DNA of 64,000 nt from Tritrichomonas musculus (lineage: Eukaryota; Parabasalia; Tritrichomonadida; Tritrichomonadidae): contig JAPFFF010000001.1 in NCBI GenBank assembly GCA_039105265.1, positions 7,130,001 through 7,194,000 on the forward strand. The letters run 5' to 3'. This document shows, one piece after another, positions 7,701 to 16,211 of the stretch. Each line of letters begins with the position of its first letter. The stretch's first letter is position 1. The translations under genes and the position numbers were made by a program. The notes beneath the pieces are model-generated. The model made no database searches, was not told the origin of the DNA, and saw nothing but the letters and a program-made list of their open reading frames with translations.

Positions 7701-10700
7701 TTACTCTTTGAATACAGCTAATGTTCTTTCATCAATGATACTTGTAATGATTCCAACAGTCATGCGTTTTATTTTTGATGTTATTGCTGTCTCACCTGAA
7801 AGAACTTTCAGCTTATTGTCTTCATTATCGATAAACACCTCATCCCCGATTGAATAACATGATGAATCATTGACTTTGCAAATGTAATCGCCATGACTTG
7901 CGAATGTGATACATTTATTTTTGTCATCGATTCTCACACATATACCGACATATTCTTTCCATGTTCCTGATGTCTTTACACTACAAATACAATCAGTTGT
8001 ATCATCAGCTGTTGATGGTTTCCATTCATCACCAACATGTTTGTAAACCTTACCTGTCATATACACAGGAGAACCAACAACGAAATCACTAACAGAGTTC
8101 ATTGATGATTCAATCGGTGAGTAATGAGTGATTGTTGTGTTTGATTGTGCACCGTAAATAGCAGCCTTATATTTTGCTAAATAACCTCGGGACATGATGC
8201 ATCTTGAATATATTTGTTTAGCATCTAATAATTCCTGAGTAGTTGTCCAAGAATATCCGCCTATTGGGAAATTATATGTCAGGGGTCTACCTGATGTTAT
8301 ATCAACAGTGTCTTCATAATAGAATGGGAATTTGAAATTATCGAAATACACAGTTCTTTGATGTAATACAAGAACAATGTTGTGAGGATTTCCAGTTGTA
8401 TCATAGAACAATATTCTTATTTCCAAACATAGCGCATAATCACCTACTATATATTCCAGTTTAATCACCTTATCTTCAAGTTTTAGATAATGAATTGATA
8501 TTTCACCGCCCTCTGTAATCGGTCCGCAATCAATAGCACATTTTTTTATTAGTTGTTCTTCTGTTATGACGTTTGACTTCAGTGCAAAGTTATCATTCAC
8601 ATATTTCACCGAAGTAATCATATCATCATTCACAGGTCGGATGCTGATTAATGTGATAGTTGCATCATAAATATTGGTTAGTGTATCATCCGCAGCTCTC
8701 AATGAGACAATATGGGTATTATAATTAATGTTTATTAATTCATTGCTTGTTGATTTGTAAATCATATTCAAACTTTTATATAAACTGTATTCGTATTCAA
8801 CTTCTTCATATGATGCATCATCAGCATTTCGTTTGAATTTGACGATAATATTTTTGGTTGTGAATACTCTTCTTATATCATCATCAGGAACTACACAACC
8901 ACTTTCATTCTGTGTACATTGAATTGTGATTTGTTCTGGATTTTCATCAACAACATTTGCAGTTTTAATAAATGGTGATTCGATTTGTGCTTTAATGACG
9001 TTGATTAACCATTGAGTATTGCCACTTGAATTACACAACATAAATTCACCACGGTCATACCATACAATAGATAATCCATTATCTAACATCATTCTATATC
9101 CTCTCATATATTTTTCATAAGGCTTGAATATCAAATCAAAATGCTGAATATTGTTAATGTAATCCTTGTTAGAACCCCAATTAACATCAAATATCACATG
9201 TATATCGGTTTCTGGTAAGTATGGTTTTACAAATATATAATCACGAACAGGATTCGGATATTCAATATTCAATTCAGTTCCGTATAATGCAGTATTCAAT
9301 GCAGATTCATTAACCAAATCTGTTGGAATTGTTGGGATTTCTGTTTTCAATGCATACTTATTTAATTCATAAGCCAATTCATCCTCATCGACAAACTTCT
9401 CATCAGCTTGTGCACTAGTATAATACGGTGTCATGTCAACAGGTTCTGGTATATCCGTCTTCAAAGCATAAGTGTTCGACACATATCTTGAAGAAAACGC
9501 GTTTCTGTCTGTTGGTTCGATAGTTTTGGTAATTGAACACGATAAAACTTCTGGTGATTCACCTGTTCCTGGATTTATTAATTCATGGCTGTCATACAAA
9601 AACCAAATACTTGAATCACTTCCTTCGATACGCATTATCTGAGAGGGTTGTTCGTCATCATCGTCATTGTACGAATAGTCTACATGAACATAATGACCCG
9701 TATAAAAACTGTTTGATGAAACAATATCCAACCCGTATTGCTCAATCAGTTCATGATATGTGTTGTAATCCAAATCAGGAATTGTATTATTGACGATTTC
9801 GAATTGAATTGTTGTTTGACCCTCAATAATTTCTGGGATTTCACTCTTCATTGCATATTTTCCTTCTGCAACTGTTTTCGTTTCATACTTATCCAATTCA
9901 TAAGCCAATTCATCCTCATCGACGAACTTCTCATCAGCTTGTGCACTAGTATAATACGGTGTCAAATCAATTGGTTCAGGTATATCACTCTTCAATGCTA
10001 ATCTTTCTTCTGTTTCTGCTAATGTTATTGTTATTGGAAGGTATTGATATCTATCATAAATTGCTCCACTAACTTCATCCCACACTAATTCAAAATACTC
10101 ACCTTCACTTTCAAATCCTTCAGCTTCATGTTGTTTAACGTTATATTCATCATCAGCATATAATTCATTTGTCTTGAATCTGATATCAAAATGGAATATA
10201 TTACCACTATTGTCAAATTTATAACCAACCAAATGCGTTCCTTCTTTGAACGGTAAAACGTGAGATGTATCCATTCCGTTTTCTTCATATTCTTCTGGTA
10301 CTGGACCTATATTAGGAAACATATATGTCTTGATTTCAATTGTGTATTCAGTTGATACATTCAAATTATCTCTCGTGATGTAATTCTTCAAATCATCTTT
10401 TGGAACATATCGTTCGGCACAAACATCCAAAGCCGATTGAAGACCTTCATTAGCTGCTATACTTGTTAAACACATTGATGCTTGAGCTGATAATGGTTTA
10501 ACATCTTCAGCCATCAATTTCTGAAACATTTCGTCTGGTAATAGTTCTTTTATGTTCAATTGTAACTCACTATTTTTGAGTACTTCTGGTATTTCACTCT
10601 TCAGTGCATATCCTTTTAATGCTTCATTTATTTTTGTCGTCAATGATTCTTCATTAATCAAGTCATCAGGTATATCAGTTGATAAAGCGTAATTGTTGAT

Positions 10701-10898
10701 AACATAATCACGCAATCCGTTAACAGCTTCATTCAATTGTTCCTCAGTGATTCCATGACCGTTTGAACCTCCTACGTTTCCGTTCGATGAATCACCTTTG
10801 ATAACATAATTATCGACATATCTTTTAATGTATTCGTTAATCAATCCGTCAATGGTATTTGTTTTTGTTATGTGTCCGCTCTGCTCAATCGTAAACAT
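7701..10898 (-). CDS. Fibre/spike-like protein with tail-fibre repeats
   Basis: A 1065-residue protein. The N-terminus MFTIEQSGHITKTNTIDGLI is conserved in all five copies of the window and may be the virion anchor. The body has many short repeats of the type YALKSDIPE and a module DLTPYYTSAQADEKFVDEDE, used twice, as in trimeric phage tail fibres. Between them lie variable beta-rich segments. The last 150 residues, from ITHYSPIESS to LAVFKE, form a conserved C-terminal domain. It is probably an attachment fibre on the particle surface. It is divergently transcribed from the large gene at 10921 with only 22 bp between start codons. The role is inferred from repeat architecture. Confidence 0.6.
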   Translation of the reverse strand: MFTIEQSGHITKTNTIDGLINEYIKRYVDNYVIKGDSSNGNVGGSNGHGITEEQLNEAVNGLRDYVINNYALSTDIPDDLINEESLTTKINEALKGYALKSEIPEVLKNSELQLNIKELLPDEMFQKLMAEDVKPLSAQASMCLTSIAANEGLQSALDVCAERYVPKDDLKNYITRDNLNVSTEYTIEIKTYMFPNIGPVPEEYEENGMDTSHVLPFKEGTHLVGYKFDNSGNIFHFDIRFKTNELYADDEYNVKQHEAEGFESEGEYFELVWDEVSGAIYDRYQYLPITITLAETEERLALKSDIPEPIDLTPYYTSAQADEKFVDEDELAYELDKYETKTVAEGKYAMKSEIPEIIEGQTTIQFEIVNNTIPDLDYNTYHELIEQYGLDIVSSNSFYTGHYVHVDYSYNDDDDEQPSQIMRIEGSDSSIWFLYDSHELINPGTGESPEVLSCSITKTIEPTDRNAFSSRYVSNTYALKTDIPEPVDMTPYYTSAQADEKFVDEDELAYELNKYALKTEIPTIPTDLVNESALNTALYGTELNIEYPNPVRDYIFVKPYLPETDIHVIFDVNWGSNKDYINNIQHFDLIFKPYEKYMRGYRMMLDNGLSIVWYDRGEFMLCNSSGNTQWLINVIKAQIESPFIKTANVVDENPEQITIQCTQNESGCVVPDDDIRRVFTTKNIIVKFKRNADDASYEEVEYEYSLYKSLNMIYKSTSNELININYNTHIVSLRAADDTLTNIYDATITLISIRPVNDDMITSVKYVNDNFALKSNVITEEQLIKKCAIDCGPITEGGEISIHYLKLEDKVIKLEYIVGDYALCLEIRILFYDTTGNPHNIVLVLHQRTVYFDNFKFPFYYEDTVDITSGRPLTYNFPIGGYSWTTTQELLDAKQIYSRCIMSRGYLAKYKAAIYGAQSNTTITHYSPIESSMNSVSDFVVGSPVYMTGKVYKHVGDEWKPSTADDTTDCICSVKTSGTWKEYVGICVRIDDKNKCITFASHGDYICKVNDSSCYSIGDEVFIDNEDNKLKVLSGETAITSKIKRMTVGIITSIIDERTLAVFKE

Positions 10899-10920
10899 TC
10901 AATTTATTAGAAACTAAACA
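10899..10920. promoter_or_regulatory. Minimal divergent promoter, fibre versus large gene
   Basis: The two start codons are separated by 22 bp of AT-rich DNA. B has 21 bp here, and C, D and H have exactly 14 bp. The spacer must hold the initiation signals of both genes, or these lie inside the coding regions. Confidence 0.5.
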
Positions 10921-13479
10921 ATGTCAAAACAAGATAAAAATAATTCATCTGATAGCTTTGAATTAGATTTGAGTAATATTGATGATGAAACTATATTTGA
11001 TAGTGAGGTATCTAAACCTGATGATGATGAAGAACTAGAGGACCCGATAGATTATTTTAAGAACACGTTTCTCAGTACATACAAACTAGAACACCCCAAT
11101 GATTTAATTAATTTGTTGTATCAAATACAAAACAATGAATATACAGGAAGAAGTGTGGGAAAGATTCGTGAAATGAAAGTCAAGTTTCGTCGATTTGTTT
11201 CATTGATGAACAAAATCAATGCTGGTATTAAAAGTAAAGGCAATCGATTCCTTAGTTTAAAAGAGTACACAACAGATAAAAAAAGTCTTGATACAATTAT
11301 CAATTACTTCAATATTGTTGTCAACGATGATTTAAATTATAGCTCTGACGGTTTTCGTTCATCACCCATCAAACCACCGAGAAAGAGTCAAACACCACAA
11401 ACCACCAAAGGAAGAAGAAAGAGAACAAGCATACATGAACCAACACCTGACAGCAGTAAACGAAGAACACCAAGAAGAAAACGCATAACTCCGAGTGATT
11501 CTGATGAATTAATGAATACAAGTTTTTTGGAGCAAGATGATTCATTACCATCAATATCATTCAACTTCCCAGAACTAGAAGAAGAGGAGGAAGATAACCT
11601 ATCAGCCTTGTTGTTATCTCCTTATGATTTGGTAGATGATGACATTGAATTGCTCAAGCAATTAGGCTATAATCAACCATGGCTCAATGTACTACCAAGA
11701 TGTTATGAAGCAGCAAAGAAACCACAAAACAAACTTGATGAACAAGCAAAGGAAAACGTTGATGCATTACATCAAACACTAGAAACTATTAGAGACAAGA
11801 TGAAGAGAAACATTGATATAACCAATGAACAAAAATCAATTACAGGCTTATCATCATTCTTCAGAGTGTTTGACACAATCATTAATAAAAAACCTATCAA
11901 AGGCTCTGATGTCATACAACCAATCAAACCACCATCAATGAAACCAATCCCATTTGTGAAACCAAATGATGTTGTTAATAATTTTTCAGCATCTAAAAGA
12001 GTCATGACAGACGCAGACGATTTTTCGCAGTCATTTGTTTTCGATAGAGAAGATGGTGATGACCTCAATCAAACATTCACTGAATACGCTCAACAAGCAA
12101 ATAAACCAAAGAAGCATGGCAAGTTCATTGATGGTGATAAAGTTGAATTTAATCAAAAAATATTTAAACCTGGAAATCCATTTGCACAAAAAATAACCGA
12201 TGATGAAATCAATGCTTTAATTAAAAATGCTAAAGCAGCAACAGTAAGAGGTAAGCGTGAGGACAGAGATGCCCCAACCGTTCTTGAAAACATTGATAGA
12301 GATTTCACAAACCTTAACATTCAATCACCCGCCAAGAGTTCAACATACTATAAACAAAACTTCCTTGATTTAATCATTAATGGTAATTATAGAATCAAAT
12401 ACATTCCTGCCGCCTCAACCAGAGACCAAGCAACAATATACTGTCATACACATCTTGACCAAGACGGAAAGCCAAAATATCGTTTACTTCCTACAAACGC
12501 TATGGACCCAAATGGTGAAGCAATAACAGACCTGAACGGAGATAAGATTGATGATATTGTATTAGTTGATAAGAAAGGAGTGCCACAAATAATAAACGGA
12601 TATAAAATTGTATTTGCTTCTCCTTATAAGAAAGTATGGAAGACTGTTGTCAAATCAGCAGAAGAAAGGAAAGCTAAACCATTCAATGTTTGGCTCAATG
12701 AACAATTCAATAAATCAAAGGATTCCGTAGATTGGGAGAAAGGCGAATATATTATTAATCCAAATGAAACCATCCAGAAATATACAGAATTCTATCACAA
12801 TGAGCTCGGTTTAGGAAAGCCAAAAGTCAGCAAACGATTAAGCCCTTCATCATATTGGTCAAGCTATTTCGCAAAGGTTTGGAAAGTCTTCTGGCAATTA
12901 TTCCCACAATTCAAACCATTAACAAGAATCATTTCATACCTTTCAGTATCAAATGTACTGTTTTGTATATACTTTGATAACAATGTCAAGAAAGAGATTG
13001 AAAAAGGTGGTCAGCCAATGAATTACATTCAATGGTTGGCATGGAAGAAAATCAACAAATCAAAGTACAATCAAATGATTGGTAAGCGAATGACAACATT
13101 CATCAATAATTTGTCAAAGGTCATTAACTTTGAAAGCGGTGAATTCAATCCTAATAGAAGTGCTTGGGAAGGAATGCCAATCGCTTTCATTCAATCAATG
13201 GAATCATTGATACTATCATACTTAGTAAATGTCAGTATGAATGACAAGCAGAGACCCCAAAAACTAGCTGAAAAGACTCAATTAGCTGCTGAAATACCAA
13301 CAGAAGAGATAAGAGAAAATAAAGAAGAATATAATCGAATAATCAACAACTTGATTGATAAAATCTATGGTCAGCAATGTGGATATCTCGAATATAAGGA
13401 AAAACTAAATGCACAGAAGAAAGACCAATTAAGTAATGTAAACAGATACGATATTGATATATTTCAAGAAGAAGCATGA
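10921..13479 (+). CDS. Large conserved Polinton protein with DLNGD motif
   Basis: An 852-residue protein of unknown function, conserved in A, B, C, D and H. The N-terminal half is charged with acidic runs and a basic stretch (GRRKRTSIHEPTP, RRTPRRKR) around residues 165-190. The best conserved part (about residues 475-580) reads IINGNYRIKYIP, CHTHLDQDGKPKYRLLP, then DLNGDKIDDIVLVD near 537 and INGYKIVFASPYKKVW. The D-x-N-G-D-x3-D pattern resembles calcium-loop or FG-GAP-like repeats but occurs once. The C-terminal third is aromatic-rich and helical. Permanent pairing with the fibre gene suggests a virion role; a minor capsid or core protein is possible. Confidence 0.7.
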   Translation: MSKQDKNNSSDSFELDLSNIDDETIFDSEVSKPDDDEELEDPIDYFKNTFLSTYKLEHPNDLINLLYQIQNNEYTGRSVGKIREMKVKFRRFVSLMNKINAGIKSKGNRFLSLKEYTTDKKSLDTIINYFNIVVNDDLNYSSDGFRSSPIKPPRKSQTPQTTKGRRKRTSIHEPTPDSSKRRTPRRKRITPSDSDELMNTSFLEQDDSLPSISFNFPELEEEEEDNLSALLLSPYDLVDDDIELLKQLGYNQPWLNVLPRCYEAAKKPQNKLDEQAKENVDALHQTLETIRDKMKRNIDITNEQKSITGLSSFFRVFDTIINKKPIKGSDVIQPIKPPSMKPIPFVKPNDVVNNFSASKRVMTDADDFSQSFVFDREDGDDLNQTFTEYAQQANKPKKHGKFIDGDKVEFNQKIFKPGNPFAQKITDDEINALIKNAKAATVRGKREDRDAPTVLENIDRDFTNLNIQSPAKSSTYYKQNFLDLIINGNYRIKYIPAASTRDQATIYCHTHLDQDGKPKYRLLPTNAMDPNGEAITDLNGDKIDDIVLVDKKGVPQIINGYKIVFASPYKKVWKTVVKSAEERKAKPFNVWLNEQFNKSKDSVDWEKGEYIINPNETIQKYTEFYHNELGLGKPKVSKRLSPSSYWSSYFAKVWKVFWQLFPQFKPLTRIISYLSVSNVLFCIYFDNNVKKEIEKGGQPMNYIQWLAWKKINKSKYNQMIGKRMTTFINNLSKVINFESGEFNPNRSAWEGMPIAFIQSMESLILSYLVNVSMNDKQRPQKLAEKTQLAAEIPTEEIRENKEEYNRIINNLIDKIYGQQCGYLEYKEKLNAQKKDQLSNVNRYDIDIFQEEA

Positions 13480-13532
13480 ATCAGAGAATAAAAATAAATG
13501 AAATGATATTCATTGAATCATGTTGATTGCTT

Positions 13533-14063
13533 TTATTTTTGTTCACTCATTTTGCGTTTTGGTCTTCGATGTTTGGATGTGCTGAGTCTACGTGTTGGAC
13601 TCAAATCAGCATCGAACGGAGTGATTTCAGTTTTATCAAGTGATTCATCGGTGTTTCTCAATTGATTCCAATACCTCGAATCATTCCAAACCATCGACGG
13701 TGAAGGAGGGTTTGGTTGTTGAATGAATGATGATTTGATTCTGTTGATTCGTTGTTTAGCTTTTATTGATTCAGCTTGTCTTTGTTTTTCTTTGGCATAT
13801 ACTTCATATATTGGGTCATCTTGTAATTGCTCAAATAACTTCTCTCTTATTCGAACTCTTCTTTCGAGTGCAGGGTGTTGTTTAAATGTTGGTGGCGGGC
13901 TTCTTATGTTTCTGAATTTGCGAGGAATATAATAATCACATGTTGGTGGTGGTCCTTCAGTGATGTTAACGAATTTTGGTGTGTTTGGATAGTATTCAGG
14001 TGGTTTATATGATGAAGGTCCAAAAAAAGCATCAAACACTGGAGGCGAATGATTGTTATTCAT
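13533..14063 (-). CDS. Proline-rich basic small protein
   Basis: A 176-residue protein: Pro/Tyr-rich N-terminus (SPPVFDAFFGPSSYKPPEYY), a basic helical centre rich in Arg/Lys/Gln and a strongly basic C-terminus (STSKHRRPKRKMSEQK). The composition suits a nucleic-acid-binding core protein. It sits in the slot between the large DLNGD gene and the small jelly-roll candidate, which B, C and D fill with different proteins. No family was recognised. Confidence 0.6.
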   Translation of the reverse strand: MNNNHSPPVFDAFFGPSSYKPPEYYPNTPKFVNITEGPPPTCDYYIPRKFRNIRSPPPTFKQHPALERRVRIREKLFEQLQDDPIYEVYAKEKQRQAESIKAKQRINRIKSSFIQQPNPPSPSMVWNDSRYWNQLRNTDESLDKTEITPFDADLSPTRRLSTSKHRRPKRKMSEQK

Positions 14064-14070
14064 TTTGAAT

Positions 14071-14421
14071 TCAATAAATTAATAAGCAACTGAATATAAA
14101 TGATTCGGGTTCAATAACGTTTCCTTTCATGTCTGTAAACCATAAATGATATTCTTTTTTTGTGTTGTTCAGACACTCATATTTACGGTATTTGGTTTGT
14201 CTTCTGTTAGCAAGCATAATGAAATGGTCGCAGAAAGGCATGAATTCAACTATATCTGAATGAACCATCAAATCACCAACAATATGTTGATTGACAACAG
14301 CCCCACAATACTGAACAACAATGTACTTCTTGTTGCGACTATAAACGAAATCATCAGGAAGAATAAAATCTTTTGATTGTGTGTGATAGTATCGTTTAGT
14401 TGTGTTTTGTTTAGCTTTCAT
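14071..14421 (-). CDS. Small conserved beta-rich virion protein candidate
   Basis: About 116 residues from the ATG encoding MKAKQ, chosen because the B homologue begins there and the overlap with the integrase gene is then 11 bp in both; the frame is open further upstream to 14463. Conserved in A-D: HTQSKDFILP, YSRNKKYIVVQYCGA, GDLMVHSDIV, FIMLANRRQTKYRKYE, and a C-terminal FTDMKGNVIEPESFIFSCLLIY that looks like the last strands of a viral jelly-roll. A minor capsid or penton-like protein is possible, but only from strand pattern and neighbourhood. Confidence 0.6.
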   Translation of the reverse strand: MKAKQNTTKRYYHTQSKDFILPDDFVYSRNKKYIVVQYCGAVVNQHIVGDLMVHSDIVEFMPFCDHFIMLANRRQTKYRKYECLNNTKKEYHLWFTDMKGNVIEPESFIFSCLLIY

Positions 14422-15496
14422 TTTGCGTTTTATAAGCCAAAAAGAATATTTTATAATCATCATTCAAAGCATCTATTGATGAACAAACATATTTTGTGTA
14501 CATGATTGGTACAGTTATTATTGTTTTATTCTTCCGTGTTTTGTTAGTTTGACGCAAAGGATTTAATAGTTTACATTTAACGTTTCCAGACTCATAGCAA
14601 ATGAATTCAGCGAGTTCATTGAACACTCTTCTTCGCTTTTCATGTTTCTTTTCTGTTTTTCCGTAATCGGTGTGAATGAGTATTATATTTTTGGGTTTAT
14701 ATGACAGAAGACCTTTAAATCGTTGTTTTTGTTGAATCTCTTTCAATTGCATTGATTTCGCTCTTATGTATTGCCATTCAAGGTCGCGGTCGTCTTGCAT
14801 CTGTTGAGGTGTTAGATAAATGTATTTTGATTGTCGTTTGTCAAGGTATTCATCAGTTTCTTCGTCAAATGATGTGTATAAAGGATTCAATAAGCGAAGA
14901 GATGAATGAGGCGTGTTATTGTACCATTCAACCATTTGTTGCATCAATACATTGTTTGTCATTCGTTGTTGTGATTGACCGAAAGCATTTCGTAATGTTC
15001 TGATTACTGCATCGACACATTTATGTGCATTCGTGAAAGGTGAATCATCAATGATTAACTTTATTTTGTTAGGAGCTTTGAATTTAATTGATGGTTTGTC
15101 TGATTGATATCGCTCTTTACCGTTGCAATAACTTTTGAATGCATTTGATATGAAAGCCTTTTCACCATCACATTTAATTGTTTCGATTCTGATATTCCTT
15201 TTATTGACTAGTTTATCAATTACTTTGATTACATACAACTCAGATTTGTAATCAATTGGTTCAACAATTAAGTATTTGGTGTTTACATTGATAAGAACAA
15301 GATAAGCTTTGTTTAATGCAAACATTATATCGATTTCGTACGCATACGGTTCAAATGAGAAGTCAGGTTTTGATAGTTTCTTTACTGTTTTCAATTGGTA
15401 ATCCTTAATATAGGGCTCTGTTTTAATGTTTGTGTCTTTGATGTATTTGTATTTAGATTTGAAAGGATAGTTGATTGATTCTTTGTAGTCTTCCAT
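14411..15496 (-). CDS. Polinton integrase (RNase-H fold, retroviral type)
   Basis: A 361-residue integrase that would join element ends to target DNA. Catalytic core: YEIDIMFAL (acidic residue 56), IKCDGEKAF (110) and the helix VDAVIRTLRNAFG (162), with the spacing of the DDE/D family and the R-T-L-R signature of rve integrases. NTPHSSLRLLNPLY follows, as in retroviral relatives. The C-terminal 120 residues, with LLSYKPKNIILIHTD and KKHEKRRRVFNELAEF, are a chromodomain-position DNA-binding tail conserved in B-D. GCAAAAATAA near the start is shared upstream of the B and D genes. The frame is open and looks whole. Confidence 0.85.
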   Translation of the reverse strand: MEDYKESINYPFKSKYKYIKDTNIKTEPYIKDYQLKTVKKLSKPDFSFEPYAYEIDIMFALNKAYLVLINVNTKYLIVEPIDYKSELYVIKVIDKLVNKRNIRIETIKCDGEKAFISNAFKSYCNGKERYQSDKPSIKFKAPNKIKLIIDDSPFTNAHKCVDAVIRTLRNAFGQSQQRMTNNVLMQQMVEWYNNTPHSSLRLLNPLYTSFDEETDEYLDKRQSKYIYLTPQQMQDDRDLEWQYIRAKSMQLKEIQQKQRFKGLLSYKPKNIILIHTDYGKTEKKHEKRRRVFNELAEFICYESGNVKCKLLNPLRQTNKTRKNKTIITVPIMYTKYVCSSIDALNDDYKIFFLAYKTQNES

Positions 15497-15536
15497 TTGA
15501 ATCGCAAAAATAAAGATATTATTTAATGATGATTAT

Positions 15537-16151
15537 TTAATCAATCAAATTACGTTGAAACTTGAATTTGTTTATGAACAGTTGAACACGTTTGTTATTT
15601 ACATCTTGCATATATACATATTGATTTCCTTTTTTATCTTGATTGATGTGTAATGTCTTATATAAATTATTCGTGATTTTACAATAAAAGATATCTTCAT
15701 CAGTTTCGTCAACATAATGATAATAATATTTGTGTTCTTCAAAATTTCGTATTCCTTGCTTAGTTTCATAATAATCAATCATCATAGCATCATCAGGTAT
15801 ATCATCAATGAATTCATATTGAATTCCATGAAATGTTGTTCTGTTATAACTGTTTTCAGATTGAGAACACCAACGAAGATTATTAATGTGATTATCAGTT
15901 TTATTTCTATTAATGTGGTCAACAACATTTTTATTGATTGGGTCATCATTCGGAATGAATTGAAGAGCAATCAAACGATGAAAAGAATATTTATGACCAT
16001 TTAACTTGACTTGTTTATATCCTGTTGTGTTATTACATTCTTTCACTTCATGATGGTTGTCTTTACGTCTGATTGTAAATGGATAAACAGACAATATTTC
16101 ATAATCATCAAAGTCTTTTAATTGTACAAACTCAGCTGCTTGTTCAGTCAT
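15537..16151 (-). CDS. HNH homing-endonuclease-like protein
   Basis: A 204-residue free-standing nuclease. The N-terminal 55 residues (YEILSVYPFTIRR, TTGYKQVKLNGHKYSFHRLIA) resemble the NUMOD4-plus-HNH arrangement of phage homing enzymes. VVDHINRNKTDNHINNLRW at about residues 76-94 is a clear HNH_3 core. The C-terminal half is Tyr-rich and unassigned. The gene lies between integrase and capsid; element B has no gene in this interval, so it is an optional, probably mobile insert. The initiator TCATAA immediately precedes the ATG. Confidence 0.8.
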   Translation of the reverse strand: MTEQAAEFVQLKDFDDYEILSVYPFTIRRKDNHHEVKECNNTTGYKQVKLNGHKYSFHRLIALQFIPNDDPINKNVVDHINRNKTDNHINNLRWCSQSENSYNRTTFHGIQYEFIDDIPDDAMMIDYYETKQGIRNFEEHKYYYHYVDETDEDIFYCKITNNLYKTLHINQDKKGNQYVYMQDVNNKRVQLFINKFKFQRNLID

Positions 16152-16211
16152 TTATGAAACAAAAATAAAAAATCAATTTAAAAACTTAATCATCAAATTA
16201 AATCATTATTT

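Noticed and set aside
12530-12580. Calcium-binding EF-hand or full FG-GAP propeller in the large protein
   Set aside because: Only one D-x-N-G-D motif is present, without a second hand or repeated blades, so only the motif is reported.
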